Source: Bacteroidota bacterium
GTDB taxonomy: Bacteria; Bacteroidota; Bacteroidia; Bacteroidales; F082
Direction: 5' to 3'
DNA length: 64,000 nt
Assembly (NCBI GenBank): GCA_020444415.1
Contig: JAHLLA010000003.1
Location: 124,001-188,000, forward strand
Of the stretch, positions 18,025 through 26,877 are shown piece by piece; positions within the stretch are counted from its first letter, which is position 1, and each line of letters begins with the position of its first letter. The position numbers were made by a program, and so were the translations under genes. The notes under the pieces were generated by a model, which was not told the DNA's origin, did not search any database, and was given only the letters and a program-made list of their open reading frames with translations.

Positions 18025-19272
18025 TTAAAAGAAATAATAGAAACCAACCAGAAACCTGATATTTCCGATGGCATTTGTTTTTGTAACATTCAGGTTGTCG
18101 CCGTATTCAGTGGCATAACCGGCCACAGTATATTCAATTTCCGGTGCAAGCCTGAAATTATTGACATTGTAAATAAAACGCCCTGAAATACGGTAAACAT
18201 GACCCATATCAAGACCTCGTGCATATTTGGCAAAATTGCCCTGAACCTCCTCGCGTGGTCCCAGGTTTTTGGTGTAACCACCGAATAATCCATACTGGAA
18301 TTTCGGACCATTTGTATGTATGTCGAACCAAACTGAAGTAACACAAACCGGGGTGTAGCTTAACATATTTTTTTCAGGATCAACTACGTCTTTTACCACG
18401 TATCCGCCCAGCATGGTCATATCGTAAGCATCGCCGCCATAAAATCCCATTAGTTTAGCAGTGATGTTCTTGCCTTTGTATTTTGCATAGGCTGAAAAAC
18501 CCATGCTGCTGATTTTTGTATTGGTTTTATATAAGCTGTCAGTCTGGATGCGGGGTGTAAGGGTTTTAAAGTTCGCACTTATCCCTGCCAGAAATTCAGT
18601 GCCTTTTGTTTCGTTGGTGCTCTGATACTCAAACCGGAGATTGAACATGGGAATGGCAGAATTCCAAAGATAAGAAGCGCTAACGCCCTCAGGTCCTGTG
18701 CTACGAAAGTCGCGTTGCCAAAAAGCTGTAGCCACCACGTTGAATTTGCCAAAATTTTGTTTCGCCCTGATCTGCGGATTGCGCGAAAAAGGCTGGAATG
18801 GTGCGCCCGTGTTAAAAGATACCGTACCCGGATAACACTGTGTGTTGAACATAGGGTGCCAGTATTGTCCGGCCAACAGCATGGTTTTTGGCCATTGGAG
18901 CTTGATAAATGCATGGCGCAACCTGAATCCGTTTATGTCTGCATCCGTAGTGCCAAAAAACTCACCTTCAATATATGCGGATGATTTGGCTTTCCATACA
19001 TCGGGACCTGTAACGAGAAGGTTTAAACGGGTTTGGATGGACAACATATTAAGTTGCAGATTGGCATTCACATCCTCACCGTCAGGATCAAGAAGTTCGT
19101 TTTTCGGATAAAGTAGGAAATGACCTTCACGGACCATTACACCTTCGCGTGTATCCATAAACAGGTCACTTTTTACGAAACCGTGAAACTTAAAATCAAT
19201 ATTTTTTTCTTTTTCCTGGGAAAGGGCAATAAGCGGTATAATAAAGACAACCAATAAAACGAATTTTTTCAT
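18025..19272 (-). CDS. DcaP-like outer-membrane porin
   Basis: 415 residues from the ATG at 19272; a GTG 69 bases upstream lies beyond the -7 box and is rejected. MKKFVLLVVFIIPLIALSQ is a signal peptide. The mature part alternates aromatic and polar residues as in beta barrels (FKFHGFVKSDLFMDT, KAKSSAYIEGEFFG, FRLRHAFIKLQW, GQYWHPMF) and ends IRFLVGFYYFF, with terminal Phe as expected for barrel assembly. It resembles the DcaP-type trimeric porin family that passes small carboxylates. Located directly upstream of acs on the same strand with a shared putative operator, it is likely an outer-membrane entry route for acetate or related acids; the substrate is inferred. Confidence 0.72.
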   Translation of the reverse strand: MKKFVLLVVFIIPLIALSQEKEKNIDFKFHGFVKSDLFMDTREGVMVREGHFLLYPKNELLDPDGEDVNANLQLNMLSIQTRLNLLVTGPDVWKAKSSAYIEGEFFGTTDADINGFRLRHAFIKLQWPKTMLLAGQYWHPMFNTQCYPGTVSFNTGAPFQPFSRNPQIRAKQNFGKFNVVATAFWQRDFRSTGPEGVSASYLWNSAIPMFNLRFEYQSTNETKGTEFLAGISANFKTLTPRIQTDSLYKTNTKISSMGFSAYAKYKGKNITAKLMGFYGGDAYDMTMLGGYVVKDVVDPEKNMLSYTPVCVTSVWFDIHTNGPKFQYGLFGGYTKNLGPREEVQGNFAKYARGLDMGHVYRISGRFIYNVNNFRLAPEIEYTVAGYATEYGDNLNVTKTNAIGNIRFLVGFYYFF

Positions 19273-19293
19273 GTAACCGGGTTTGGTTTGTTG

Positions 19294-19315
19294 CATTGTT
19301 AACTGATTAACAATG
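19294..19315. promoter_or_regulatory. Palindromic operator, porin-acs promoter
   Basis: Perfect 9-base arms CATTGTTAA and TTAACAATG around CTGA, matching the operator at 14604-14625 at 17 of 18 core positions. It begins five bases downstream of the porin -7 box, over the expected transcription start, which favours repression. Confidence 0.65.
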
Positions 19316-19319
19316 AGAG

Positions 19320-19327
19320 CAAATTTA
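19320..19327 (-). promoter_or_regulatory. -7 box of the porin-acs operon
   Basis: TAAATTTG on the minus strand, exact TAnnTTTG, 47 bases before the ATG at 19272. No clear TTG at -33. Confidence 0.5.
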
Positions 19328-19570
19328 GGATATTTTATCACTATATCCGAGTAGTTTTCTTATTTATTTGCAATCTAATTTAAAATAGAAAATGAATGGA
19401 AAACTTCTTTGTTAAAGGCGTTTCATAGATATCGCATTTTAGTGTATTCCGCTTCTGTTCTTTCTAGGAATTTATAATCGGGAAAGATGATCAGATAAAA
19501 TGGATGATAGATCTTTCATGCAAAGTGCAACCCCTGGATTACCTAAATAATTGTACACAACTTTTAAAGA

Positions 19571-19605
19571 TTGTTTATAAGCTGAAATGAAAGTTCGTAT
19601 TTTCG
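19571..19605 (+). promoter_or_regulatory. Possible promoter of the DUF4271-hemD operon
   Basis: TTG at 19571 and TATTTTCG at 19598-19605, a one-base variant of the -7 box, with a long 24-base spacer. It ends only seven bases before the ATG at 19613, so the leader would be almost absent. Confidence 0.3.
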
Positions 19606-19612
19606 TTGGATC

Positions 19613-20413
19613 ATGAATGATTCAATTTTCAACGATTTTTTTTATTCAAACCGGCTAACGGATTCAATTGTTTGTGATACGATTGCCTCAGGTGAAAAAG
19701 TTGATTCCCTCAACAACATCACCAGCACTTTTTTTCCTTATTCGATGCACGAAATATCACCACTGCTCAATCAAAATTCAAGTTATACCTGGTTCATTTA
19801 CCTGCTGCTTTTTTTGTCTTTTGGTGTGGCGCTGGTATGGTATCTAATCCCAGAGCGGCTGACCTATGCATTTTCAATTTCTGTTAAGTCTGATGCTGCC
19901 CGCCTTAATGAAAAGGAAAGTCCGGCCCCGGGTGTCGTGGTTACTTTTTTCTTCTTGATAAATTCATTGATTAACCTGAGTTTTTTAGTGTTTTACGTGT
20001 TGAAATATTTATTTGATTATGATTTCGGTGAACTCAGTTATGGGTACGTAATGCTTTATATTGCAGCCATCATCAGTGGGGTTTACTTGCTAAAGATGGC
20101 CATGGCGGGCATAGCCGGATGGGTGTTTGATACCTTTCAAATGGCCAGGAAGCAAGCTGCCATATATTTCAATTCCAACATCGCACTTGGAGTTGTATTA
20201 CTGCCACTGATGTTTGTCTTGGTAGTTATCCCTCATATATTTTTATTATACGCGATTTTATTTATTGTCGCTATCCTGTTTTTAATCAGGTGGGTACAGG
20301 TAATACGTTTAGGAATCTCTATCACCCACTTTAATTTTCTCCATTTAATTTTATACCTTTGCACGCTCGAAATAATACCTGTGTTGGTGGTTTTCAAAAT
20401 CTTCATAATATAG
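19613..20413 (+). CDS. DUF4271 membrane protein
   Basis: 266 residues. A polar N-terminal part of about 55 residues precedes about six or seven membrane helices. The C-terminal FNFLHLILYLCTLEIIPVLV is the recognisable signature of DUF4271, a Bacteroidota-specific inner-membrane family. It is followed 42 bases later by hemD, the neighbour it usually has in this phylum, so a link to tetrapyrrole synthesis or its membrane environment is often suspected but not shown. Function unknown. Confidence 0.75.
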   Translation: MNDSIFNDFFYSNRLTDSIVCDTIASGEKVDSLNNITSTFFPYSMHEISPLLNQNSSYTWFIYLLLFLSFGVALVWYLIPERLTYAFSISVKSDAARLNEKESPAPGVVVTFFFLINSLINLSFLVFYVLKYLFDYDFGELSYGYVMLYIAAIISGVYLLKMAMAGIAGWVFDTFQMARKQAAIYFNSNIALGVVLLPLMFVLVVIPHIFLLYAILFIVAILFLIRWVQVIRLGISITHFNFLHLILYLCTLEIIPVLVVFKIFII

Positions 20414-20455
20414 GGTATTTGTAGAATATGTTTTTCATTATTAAACCGTTGCAAA

Positions 20456-21229
20456 TTGAAGGTAAAAAATATTCTCGTTTCACAACCAAAGCCAGTTGAT
20501 CTTGACAAATCGCCATATGGTGAGCTTTGCAAGAAATTTAATCTAAAAATAGATTTTCACAAATTTATTAAGATTGAAGAAGTTACGGCCCAGGAATTCA
20601 GGCAGGCAAAAGGCACTTTTCAAGGACATACAGCAGTCATCTTAACGAGCCGCCATGCTGTAGATCACTTTTTCCGTATTGCCAAAGAATTACGGTATGA
20701 AATCCCTGATTCTACCAAATATTTTTGCATCTCAGAATCAACAGCCTATTATTTGCAAAAATATGTACAATACCGGAAGCGTAAAATATTTCATGGTAAA
20801 CAGAACTTTATTGACTTAATGGAGGTGCTGAAAAAGCACACCGATGAAAAATTTCTGGTGCCTTCGTCTGACATCCATAAGCAAACCATGTTTCAGTTGC
20901 TGGACAAGGAAAAGATTCAGTACAACAAAGCGGTGATTTATAAAACCGTAGCCAGCAATCTAAAAAGCCTCGATATTAATGGTTTTGATATGATCATCTT
21001 TTTCAGTCCGGCAGGTATTAAATCCTTACTTAAAAATTTCCCTGAATATGAACAAGGTGAAAGCCTGATAGCTGCATTTGGTCCTACAACCGCTAAGGCT
21101 GTGAAAGAAGCTGGCCTGAGGCTTAATATTCCGGCACCTACAAAGTCGGCGCCTTCAATGACGATGGCCATTGAAGAATTTTTAATCAACATGGCCAAGG
21201 AAAACCGAAAGAACGGAAGAAAACAGTAA
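20456..21229 (+). CDS. hemD: Uroporphyrinogen-III synthase
   Basis: 257 residues. The enzyme closes and isomerises hydroxymethylbilane into uroporphyrinogen III in heme and cobalamin synthesis. Segments KNILVSQPKPVDL, AVILTSRHAVDHFF, FLVPSSDIHKQTMF, FDMIIFFSPAGIKSL and LIAAFGPTTAKAVKEAGLRL outline the two Rossmann-like domains of HemD. The start appears to be TTG at 20456: the N-terminal KNILVSQPKP sequence is conserved from the first residues and no in-frame ATG lies upstream. The other heme genes are not in the window. DUF4271 precedes it and a DUF481 protein follows. Confidence 0.85.
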   Translation: MKVKNILVSQPKPVDLDKSPYGELCKKFNLKIDFHKFIKIEEVTAQEFRQAKGTFQGHTAVILTSRHAVDHFFRIAKELRYEIPDSTKYFCISESTAYYLQKYVQYRKRKIFHGKQNFIDLMEVLKKHTDEKFLVPSSDIHKQTMFQLLDKEKIQYNKAVIYKTVASNLKSLDINGFDMIIFFSPAGIKSLLKNFPEYEQGESLIAAFGPTTAKAVKEAGLRLNIPAPTKSAPSMTMAIEEFLINMAKENRKNGRKQ

Positions 21230-21309
21230 TAACTTTATTGAAGATTATTATTCCTGATATTCAAAAATTTAAATAAATTTACTTTCTCATTGTAAAATTC
21301 ACCTGTTTG

Positions 21310-22347
21310 ATGCGTATTTTCCGTGTTAGCATTTTACTTCTTGTAACGACTTTATTTGTTCATCAATTTGCTTATGCGCAAAAAATAGATACCATCGTCC
21401 ATATAAATGGTAATATTCTCAAAGGTGATTTAAAGAAATTGATATACGGTGTGGCGACATGGAAGATGGATGGCATGGGAACGATTAACATGGAAGAAGT
21501 TAAGATCAATACAATTAAGTCACCAAAGATGTTTGAAATTAAAATGAAAGACGGCTTTATTTATTTTGGATCTTTTGATACTTCGGGCATAGACAGAAAG
21601 GCATATATAGTCATGACGAATGGAAGAGAGCTTGTTGACATTAGTGAAATAGTTGAGATATATCCAATTAAAAGGAACTTTTGGATGCGAACCAGTGGTA
21701 ATTTCAGCCTGGGTTTAAATTACTCAAAAGGTAGCACTGTTACTACTGTTACGTTTTCGGGGAGTCTGTCTTACAGAAAAAAAAGATCTTATTGGGATTT
21801 TACATGGGATGATAACAACACTTTTCAGGCAGATACACTCAGCTCTTCAAAAGCTGACTTTTCCCTTGCCTGGCAAAGACTGTTAAAAAATCATTGGTCG
21901 GTACAACTAGCTACAAGTATGGCACAGAACTCAGAATTAGGAACTAAAAGAAGGACAGGCGTGGCAATACTTGGAATTCGTGATATTACATACAACAATT
22001 GGAACAGGTTTTATGCAGGAGCCGGATTGTCAGTTAACAATGAAGTCCCATATGGAGATGCAGAAGTAACAAATGATTTATTAGGTGTAATAACACTCGT
22101 TTGGAAAGTATACAAATACACAGCACCTAAAGTATGGTTAGATGCAAATGTTGCTTATCTGCCCTATTTTACTGACCCGGGTAGAAATCGGATAACCTTT
22201 AATCTTAATCCGCAGGTCAGCGTAATAGGTGATGATCTCAAAGTAGGATTTACATCATATTATGCTTACGATAGTAAACCTTCAGGCGATGCAGACTCCT
22301 CAGATGATTACGGCCTTAACCTTACGATCACATATTCTTTTCATTAA
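21310..22347 (+). CDS. DUF481-type outer-membrane beta-barrel protein
   Basis: 345 residues from the ATG at 21310. MRIFRVSILLLVTTLFVHQFAYAQ is a signal peptide (cleavage after AQ). Residues about 24-110 form a small beta-rich domain (TIVHINGNILKGDLKKL, GFIYFGSFDTSG), followed by barrel-like alternating strands from NFSLGLNYSKG to the terminal YGLNLTITYSFH, with final aromatic residue. The layout matches DUF481 (YdiY-like) proteins of the outer membrane. Its stop is directly followed by the rnpA ATG, so it belongs to the same transcript. No substrate or partner is known. Confidence 0.68.
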   Translation: MRIFRVSILLLVTTLFVHQFAYAQKIDTIVHINGNILKGDLKKLIYGVATWKMDGMGTINMEEVKINTIKSPKMFEIKMKDGFIYFGSFDTSGIDRKAYIVMTNGRELVDISEIVEIYPIKRNFWMRTSGNFSLGLNYSKGSTVTTVTFSGSLSYRKKRSYWDFTWDDNNTFQADTLSSSKADFSLAWQRLLKNHWSVQLATSMAQNSELGTKRRTGVAILGIRDITYNNWNRFYAGAGLSVNNEVPYGDAEVTNDLLGVITLVWKVYKYTAPKVWLDANVAYLPYFTDPGRNRITFNLNPQVSVIGDDLKVGFTSYYAYDSKPSGDADSSDDYGLNLTITYSFH

Positions 22348-22761
22348 ATGGAGATGACTGCTATTGTGCCGAATAATAAATTGACAAAGGAGGAGCGTCT
22401 GCATAGTAAAAAACTGATTGACAAGCTTTTTAAGGAAGGCAAGTCCTTATTCTCATATCCATTTAAAGTGATTTATATCAGTGTGAACGAAGAATCTGTA
22501 TATCCTTCCAAACTTCTGATCTCAGTCTCAAAACGACATTTTAAAAAGGCAGTTGACCGCAACTATCTAAAAAGATTGGTAAGGGAAGCCTACCGGAATA
22601 ATAAGGAGCCGCTCGTGTCATATCTCAAAACATATAATAAAAGCCTGTTTTTCGGGTTGATTTATGTAAGTGAAACTATTCTTAGTTACCGGGAAATAGA
22701 ACGGAAATTAATTCTAATTTTGCAGCGCTTAATTGAACAGGATGAAGACCATATTAGGTAA
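22348..22761 (+). CDS. rnpA: Ribonuclease P protein component
   Basis: 137 residues. RnpA binds the catalytic RNA subunit and matures tRNA 5' ends. The signature [20 protein letters not shown] (RNR-type basic motif) is present around residues 64-83, with the usual preceding FPFKVIYI-like strand ([15 protein letters not shown]). The start ATG abuts the stop of the preceding gene, and the 3' end overlaps yidD by 20 bases, the standard rnpA-yidD coupling. The expected upstream neighbour rpmH is absent, replaced by a DUF481 gene. Confidence 0.95.
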   Translation: MEMTAIVPNNKLTKEERLHSKKLIDKLFKEGKSLFSYPFKVIYISVNEESVYPSKLLISVSKRHFKKAVDRNYLKRLVREAYRNNKEPLVSYLKTYNKSLFFGLIYVSETILSYREIERKLILILQRLIEQDEDHIR

Positions 22762-22963
22762 ATTGCTAATTCTATTAATCAGGGTTTATCAGTATACACT
22801 TTCTCCTTTTATTGGCCGGTCGTGCAGATACACACCCACATGTTCTGTTTACAGCATAGAAGCCATTAAAAAACACGGGCCTTTTAAAGGTACATGGCTG
22901 GCTGCTAAAAGGGTGGCGTCATGCAATCCCTGGGGTGGAAGTGGCTATGATCCTGTTCCTTAA
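22742..22963 (+). CDS. yidD: Membrane protein insertion efficiency factor YidD
   Basis: 73 residues from the ATG at 22742, which overlaps the end of rnpA; a TTG three codons upstream is less likely. YidD assists YidC-mediated insertion of membrane proteins. Family motifs: [21 protein letters not shown] (split here as [11 protein letters not shown] and [15 protein letters not shown]), [19 protein letters not shown] and the C-terminal GGSGYDPVP. An N-terminal amphipathic helix and conserved cysteines are as expected. Confidence 0.95.
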   Translation: MKTILGKLLILLIRVYQYTLSPFIGRSCRYTPTCSVYSIEAIKKHGPFKGTWLAAKRVASCNPWGGSGYDPVP

Positions 22964-22966
22964 AAA

Positions 22967-24655
22967 ATGACTATGAAACAACAAATTAATATATGGCTGA
23001 TCGTATCTGCTTTGTGCTTATTTAGCATAATTGATCTGACAGCCCAGGATAAAAATAATTTTGAAATTTCTAAAAATATCGAGATTTATGTGGATGTATT
23101 GAGGCAACTGAATTTAAATTATGCTGATGATATCAACCCGGGAGAATTGAATAAAATTGCCATTGATGCCATGCTTAATAAACTGGATCCGTATACGGTT
23201 TATGTGCCCGAATCGCAACTCGAAGACTTTGAGTTGATGACCAAAGGCGAATATGGCGGTATTGGAGCTTTGATACAAAAACAGGATGGATACGTTGTGA
23301 TCACTGAACCCTATGAGGGCTTTCCAGCGCAAAAATCAGGCTTAAAAGCAGGGGATAAAATCATTTCTATTGATGGAGAATCGGCCAGTGATAAAAGCAC
23401 TCCTGAAGTGAGTGAGAAACTAAAAGGTGTTCCTGGAACAGCTTTAACCCTTGTAGTTGAAAGTTACGGCGATATCACCCGGAGGGAAGTGGAAATAGTA
23501 CGCGAGAAAGTGAAATTCCCCAACATCCCGTATTATGGCATGATTGATCAGGGAATCGGATATATCAGCTTGATGCAATTCAATCCAAATGCTGCCTCCG
23601 ATGTTCTGAAAGCTTTTAACGAATTGAGGTCGGAAAATGATCTGAATGGTATTATCCTCGATCTGAGAGGCAATGGAGGAGGTTTGCTGAATGAAGCCGT
23701 TGATATTTGTAACATTTTTGTGCCGAAAGGGCAAACCATTGTTACTACCAAAGGCAAACTGAGTGAGAATGTTCAGGTACACCGTACACGTAACAAAGCC
23801 GTCGACCAAAAAATACCCCTGGTAGTGCTGGTTAATAACAACAGTGCCTCCGCATCTGAAATTGTGGCTGGTGCTATTCAGGATTTAGACCGGGGGGTGA
23901 TTATTGGGGAACGGACTTTTGGTAAAGGGCTGGTGCAACATGTATCTTCATTGCCTTATAATTCGAAAATGAAAATTACTGTTGCTAAATATTACATACC
24001 TAGCGGCCGTTGTATACAGTCGATCGATTATTTCAATAAGAATATGAATGGAGGAAGTGACAAAGTACCTGACTCTCTCATTTCGTCATTTAAAACGAAG
24101 GGAGGCAGAATGGTGCTTGATGGTGGTGGGATCATTCCGGATATATGTATAAAACCGGCATCTTTCAGCCAGATTACTGCGGATTTGTATGCCAACAACT
24201 ACATTTTCGATTATGCCAATAAATTTGCTGTCGAAAACATGAAAATTCCTGCACCCGGTGAATTTGAAATTACCGATACTGTATACAATGATTTTAAAGT
24301 TTATGTGGAAAACCAGGAGTTTAAATATCTTACCGAGACGGAATCGCTGATTGAAAGAATGAAGAAAAGCGCTGAAAGAGAGAGCTATTTAAATGCAATT
24401 GAAACACAACTTGAAACCGTTGATTCGTTGGTAAAAGAAGAAAAGAAAAGAGATATTGAAAAATTCAGAAGTGAGATCGAAGAATTGCTGTTGATGGAGA
24501 TTGTAAGCCGTTATTATTATCAGCAGGGAAAGATTATAGCCACTGTTCAGCATAATGAGGAAGTAGAAGAAGCCAAAAAAGTGTTGCTGGATGCAGCATT
24601 ATACGAATCCGTTTTGGACGGCTCCTACGAAAAATCCGAATGTGATGAAGAATAA
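22967..24655 (+). CDS. C-terminal processing peptidase, S41 family
   Basis: 562 residues with a signal peptide (to about DLTAQ, residue 26). Order: N-terminal helical domain, PDZ domain (about 95-180, GGIGALIQKQDGYVV, PAQKSGLKAGDKI), then the S41 tail-specific protease core. Catalytic Ser is in NNNSASASEIVAGA and the Lys in ERTFGKGLVQ. The long C-terminal helical tail is typical of Bacteroidota Ctp homologues. It cleaves the C-termini of periplasmic or outer-membrane substrates. It starts three bases after yidD, so it is part of the same operon. Confidence 0.92.
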   Translation: MTMKQQINIWLIVSALCLFSIIDLTAQDKNNFEISKNIEIYVDVLRQLNLNYADDINPGELNKIAIDAMLNKLDPYTVYVPESQLEDFELMTKGEYGGIGALIQKQDGYVVITEPYEGFPAQKSGLKAGDKIISIDGESASDKSTPEVSEKLKGVPGTALTLVVESYGDITRREVEIVREKVKFPNIPYYGMIDQGIGYISLMQFNPNAASDVLKAFNELRSENDLNGIILDLRGNGGGLLNEAVDICNIFVPKGQTIVTTKGKLSENVQVHRTRNKAVDQKIPLVVLVNNNSASASEIVAGAIQDLDRGVIIGERTFGKGLVQHVSSLPYNSKMKITVAKYYIPSGRCIQSIDYFNKNMNGGSDKVPDSLISSFKTKGGRMVLDGGGIIPDICIKPASFSQITADLYANNYIFDYANKFAVENMKIPAPGEFEITDTVYNDFKVYVENQEFKYLTETESLIERMKKSAERESYLNAIETQLETVDSLVKEEKKRDIEKFRSEIEELLLMEIVSRYYYQQGKIIATVQHNEEVEEAKKVLLDAALYESVLDGSYEKSECDEE

Positions 24656-24670
24656 TCTTTGTTAATTGAC

Positions 24671-26359
24671 ATGATCAAATCCAGCACAAATATACATTCG
24701 CTTGCATACTTCATCGTTTTAATACTTCTCGCGATGAGTATTCCGCTCTCGAAATTCGCGATGAGTGTTACCGAATTTATGCTGCTGGGTTTATGGCTGT
24801 GGTCAGGGTTTTCATTCACTATTTCCTTCAGGTTCTTTAAACTGGGGGGTATTTTTAAAGGATTACAGCACTTCATAGCATACGTGGCTACCCTGGCTTA
24901 CCGCAATCTCGTTGATCAGATAACAGCGTTTATCAAGCATAAACCGGCTCTTATTTTGGCATCTATCTATCTTTTGCACATTGTTGGGCTGTTTTATACT
25001 TCCGATATGGATTATGCCCTGAAGGATTTACGGGTAAAACTGCCATTATTACTGTTTCCTATTGTTTTTGTAACCATGGAAAAAATCGGTTACAAGCGGT
25101 TCAGGATATTAATGCTGTTTTATGCACTTGCATCACTGATTGGAACAGTAATCAGTTTTTCGCTGATGCTGAAAGGAAATTTTGTAGATATCAGGGAGAT
25201 TTCACCTTTCATTTCACCCATCAGGTTCGGATTGAATATTTGTTTTGCTTTTTTCGCTCTCATTTATTTCATCCTGTTCGATAATGGATTTAAAATATGG
25301 CAAAAAGCAACCTTTGGTATTGTTTTGATCTGGTTCGTCATCTTCCTGATTCTTTTGGAGTCATTAACAAGTCTTTGGATTTTACTAATAGTATCGATTA
25401 TCTATTTAGTAATATTGCTTTTTAAAACCCAAAAACCGGTTGTGAAATTGGCTTTTATTATACTGGCCATAGGCATACCGGTTTCCTTGTTCTTTTATGT
25501 AAAACAGGTTGTTGACAAGGCGCAAAGTCCACCGGTAATTGATGTGTTACAGTTGGAAACCCACACGAAACAGGGTAATCCTTATGTGCATGATACTGTT
25601 ATAAGAGGCATTGAAAATGGCCGGTACATTGGATTATACATGTGCCTTCCGGAAGTAAAAAAGGCATGGAATGAGGTAAGTACGTACAATTTTAATGGAA
25701 AAACCGATGCCGGCGAGGAAATTAAAGAAACCCTCATACGCTACCTAACATCAAAAGATTTGCGGAAGGATGCGGAAGGTGTATATGCGCTGACAGACTG
25801 GGATGTACATATGATTGAAAGAGGCGTGGCCAATTATAATTATGTCAAAAATCCAGGTCTCAGAACCCGTATTTTAAAGATCATCATGGGTTATGATGTC
25901 TATAAAAAAACCGGTGATCCGAGCGGTAGTTCGGTTATGCAACGTATCGAGTATTCCAAAGCATCTATTCAGCTCATCCGTAAAAATTTCTGGACAGGTG
26001 TTGGAACTGGTGATATTGAAGAAAAACTCATCAATCAATATACGCAAATGGGTTCCGAACTAAAAGCAAAGTTTAGGTTTCATGCCCACAATCAGTTTCT
26101 GGCCATTTTTATCACATTCGGGATTCTCGGATTTTTATGGTTTATTTTTGCTTTAATCTACCCGGCTTTGATACAGGACGGTTTCAATGATTATTTCTTT
26201 GTTAGCTTCTTCCTGATCATTATCTTTTCCATGTTTTCGGATGACACGATTGAAACACAGGCTGGAGCTACACTTTTTGCTTTCTTTTATTCATTTTTGT
26301 TACTTGGTAAAAAGCGGGAAAATGCAAAAAGTTCATTGAAAGATAATTTGCTAATTTAG
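24671..26359 (+). CDS. O-antigen ligase family membrane protein
   Basis: 562 residues from the ATG at 24671. About 11-12 membrane helices with a large loop (about residues 290-455) near the C-terminus, the layout of Wzy_C/WaaL-type proteins. The loop contains NFWTGVGTGDIEEKL and ends FHAHNQFLAIFITFGILGF, the characteristic His-Asn motif before the next helix. Members ligate or polymerise undecaprenyl-linked sugars at the periplasmic face of the inner membrane. No other polysaccharide genes are adjacent, so the acceptor cannot be named. Cotranscribed with the protease gene upstream. Confidence 0.82.
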   Translation: MIKSSTNIHSLAYFIVLILLAMSIPLSKFAMSVTEFMLLGLWLWSGFSFTISFRFFKLGGIFKGLQHFIAYVATLAYRNLVDQITAFIKHKPALILASIYLLHIVGLFYTSDMDYALKDLRVKLPLLLFPIVFVTMEKIGYKRFRILMLFYALASLIGTVISFSLMLKGNFVDIREISPFISPIRFGLNICFAFFALIYFILFDNGFKIWQKATFGIVLIWFVIFLILLESLTSLWILLIVSIIYLVILLFKTQKPVVKLAFIILAIGIPVSLFFYVKQVVDKAQSPPVIDVLQLETHTKQGNPYVHDTVIRGIENGRYIGLYMCLPEVKKAWNEVSTYNFNGKTDAGEEIKETLIRYLTSKDLRKDAEGVYALTDWDVHMIERGVANYNYVKNPGLRTRILKIIMGYDVYKKTGDPSGSSVMQRIEYSKASIQLIRKNFWTGVGTGDIEEKLINQYTQMGSELKAKFRFHAHNQFLAIFITFGILGFLWFIFALIYPALIQDGFNDYFFVSFFLIIIFSMFSDDTIETQAGATLFAFFYSFLLLGKKRENAKSSLKDNLLI

Positions 26360-26376
26360 CTGTAAATGAAGTTGCA

Positions 26377-26877
26377 ATGAAAATAAGGAATATCAATATT
26401 CAAATAGAGGAGTATGATCATACCGACTCGCTGAAGAAAGCGGAAGCCCAATTATTGGGCCTGGCACAGGAAGCCATTAAAGGTTCATACGCACCATATT
26501 CCGAGTTTCACGTTGGAGCCGCCGTACTGCTTGAAAATGGTGAAATTGTAAAAGGAAGCAACCAGGAGAATGCAGCCTATCCATCCGGTTTATGTGCTGA
26601 ACGGGTGGCTATTTTTCATGCTAAATCAAAATATCCCAGTTTAAAAGTTAAATCCATCGCCATTACAGCTGCTTCTGAAAATTTTATTACCAGATCACCT
26701 ATTACACCATGCGGTGCATGCCGGCAGGTAATTGCCGAAACCGAAAACAGGCAAAATGAAAAGATCCGGATTATTATGAAAGGGCAGGAGGGTATTGTGC
26801 AGGCTGTAAACGGAATTGAAAACCTGCTTCCCTTAGTGTTTAAAGAAGAACAACTCAAAAAATCAAAAAGGAAATGA
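26377..26877 (+). CDS. cdd: Cytidine deaminase
   Basis: 166 residues. It deaminates cytidine/deoxycytidine to uridine forms in pyrimidine salvage. Zinc-site motifs are intact: GLCAERVAIFHA supplies Cys and the catalytic Glu, and TPCGACRQVIAE supplies the other two Cys. FHVGAAVLLENG and SNQENAAYPSG bind the nucleoside. Slightly longer than the 130-residue minimal form, with an N-terminal extension common in Bacteroidota. Its stop overlaps the next ATG (ATGA). Confidence 0.95.
   Translation: MKIRNINIQIEEYDHTDSLKKAEAQLLGLAQEAIKGSYAPYSEFHVGAAVLLENGEIVKGSNQENAAYPSGLCAERVAIFHAKSKYPSLKVKSIAITAASENFITRSPITPCGACRQVIAETENRQNEKIRIIMKGQEGIVQAVNGIENLLPLVFKEEQLKKSKRK

Larger units (their letters stand above)
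19273..19612. other. 340-base divergent intergenic region
   Basis: Lies between the minus-strand porin gene and the plus-strand DUF4271 gene. It holds the porin -7 box and palindromic operator at its left end and a putative promoter for DUF4271 at its right end. No open frame or RNA gene is recognisable in the middle (about 19340-19560). Confidence 0.6.
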
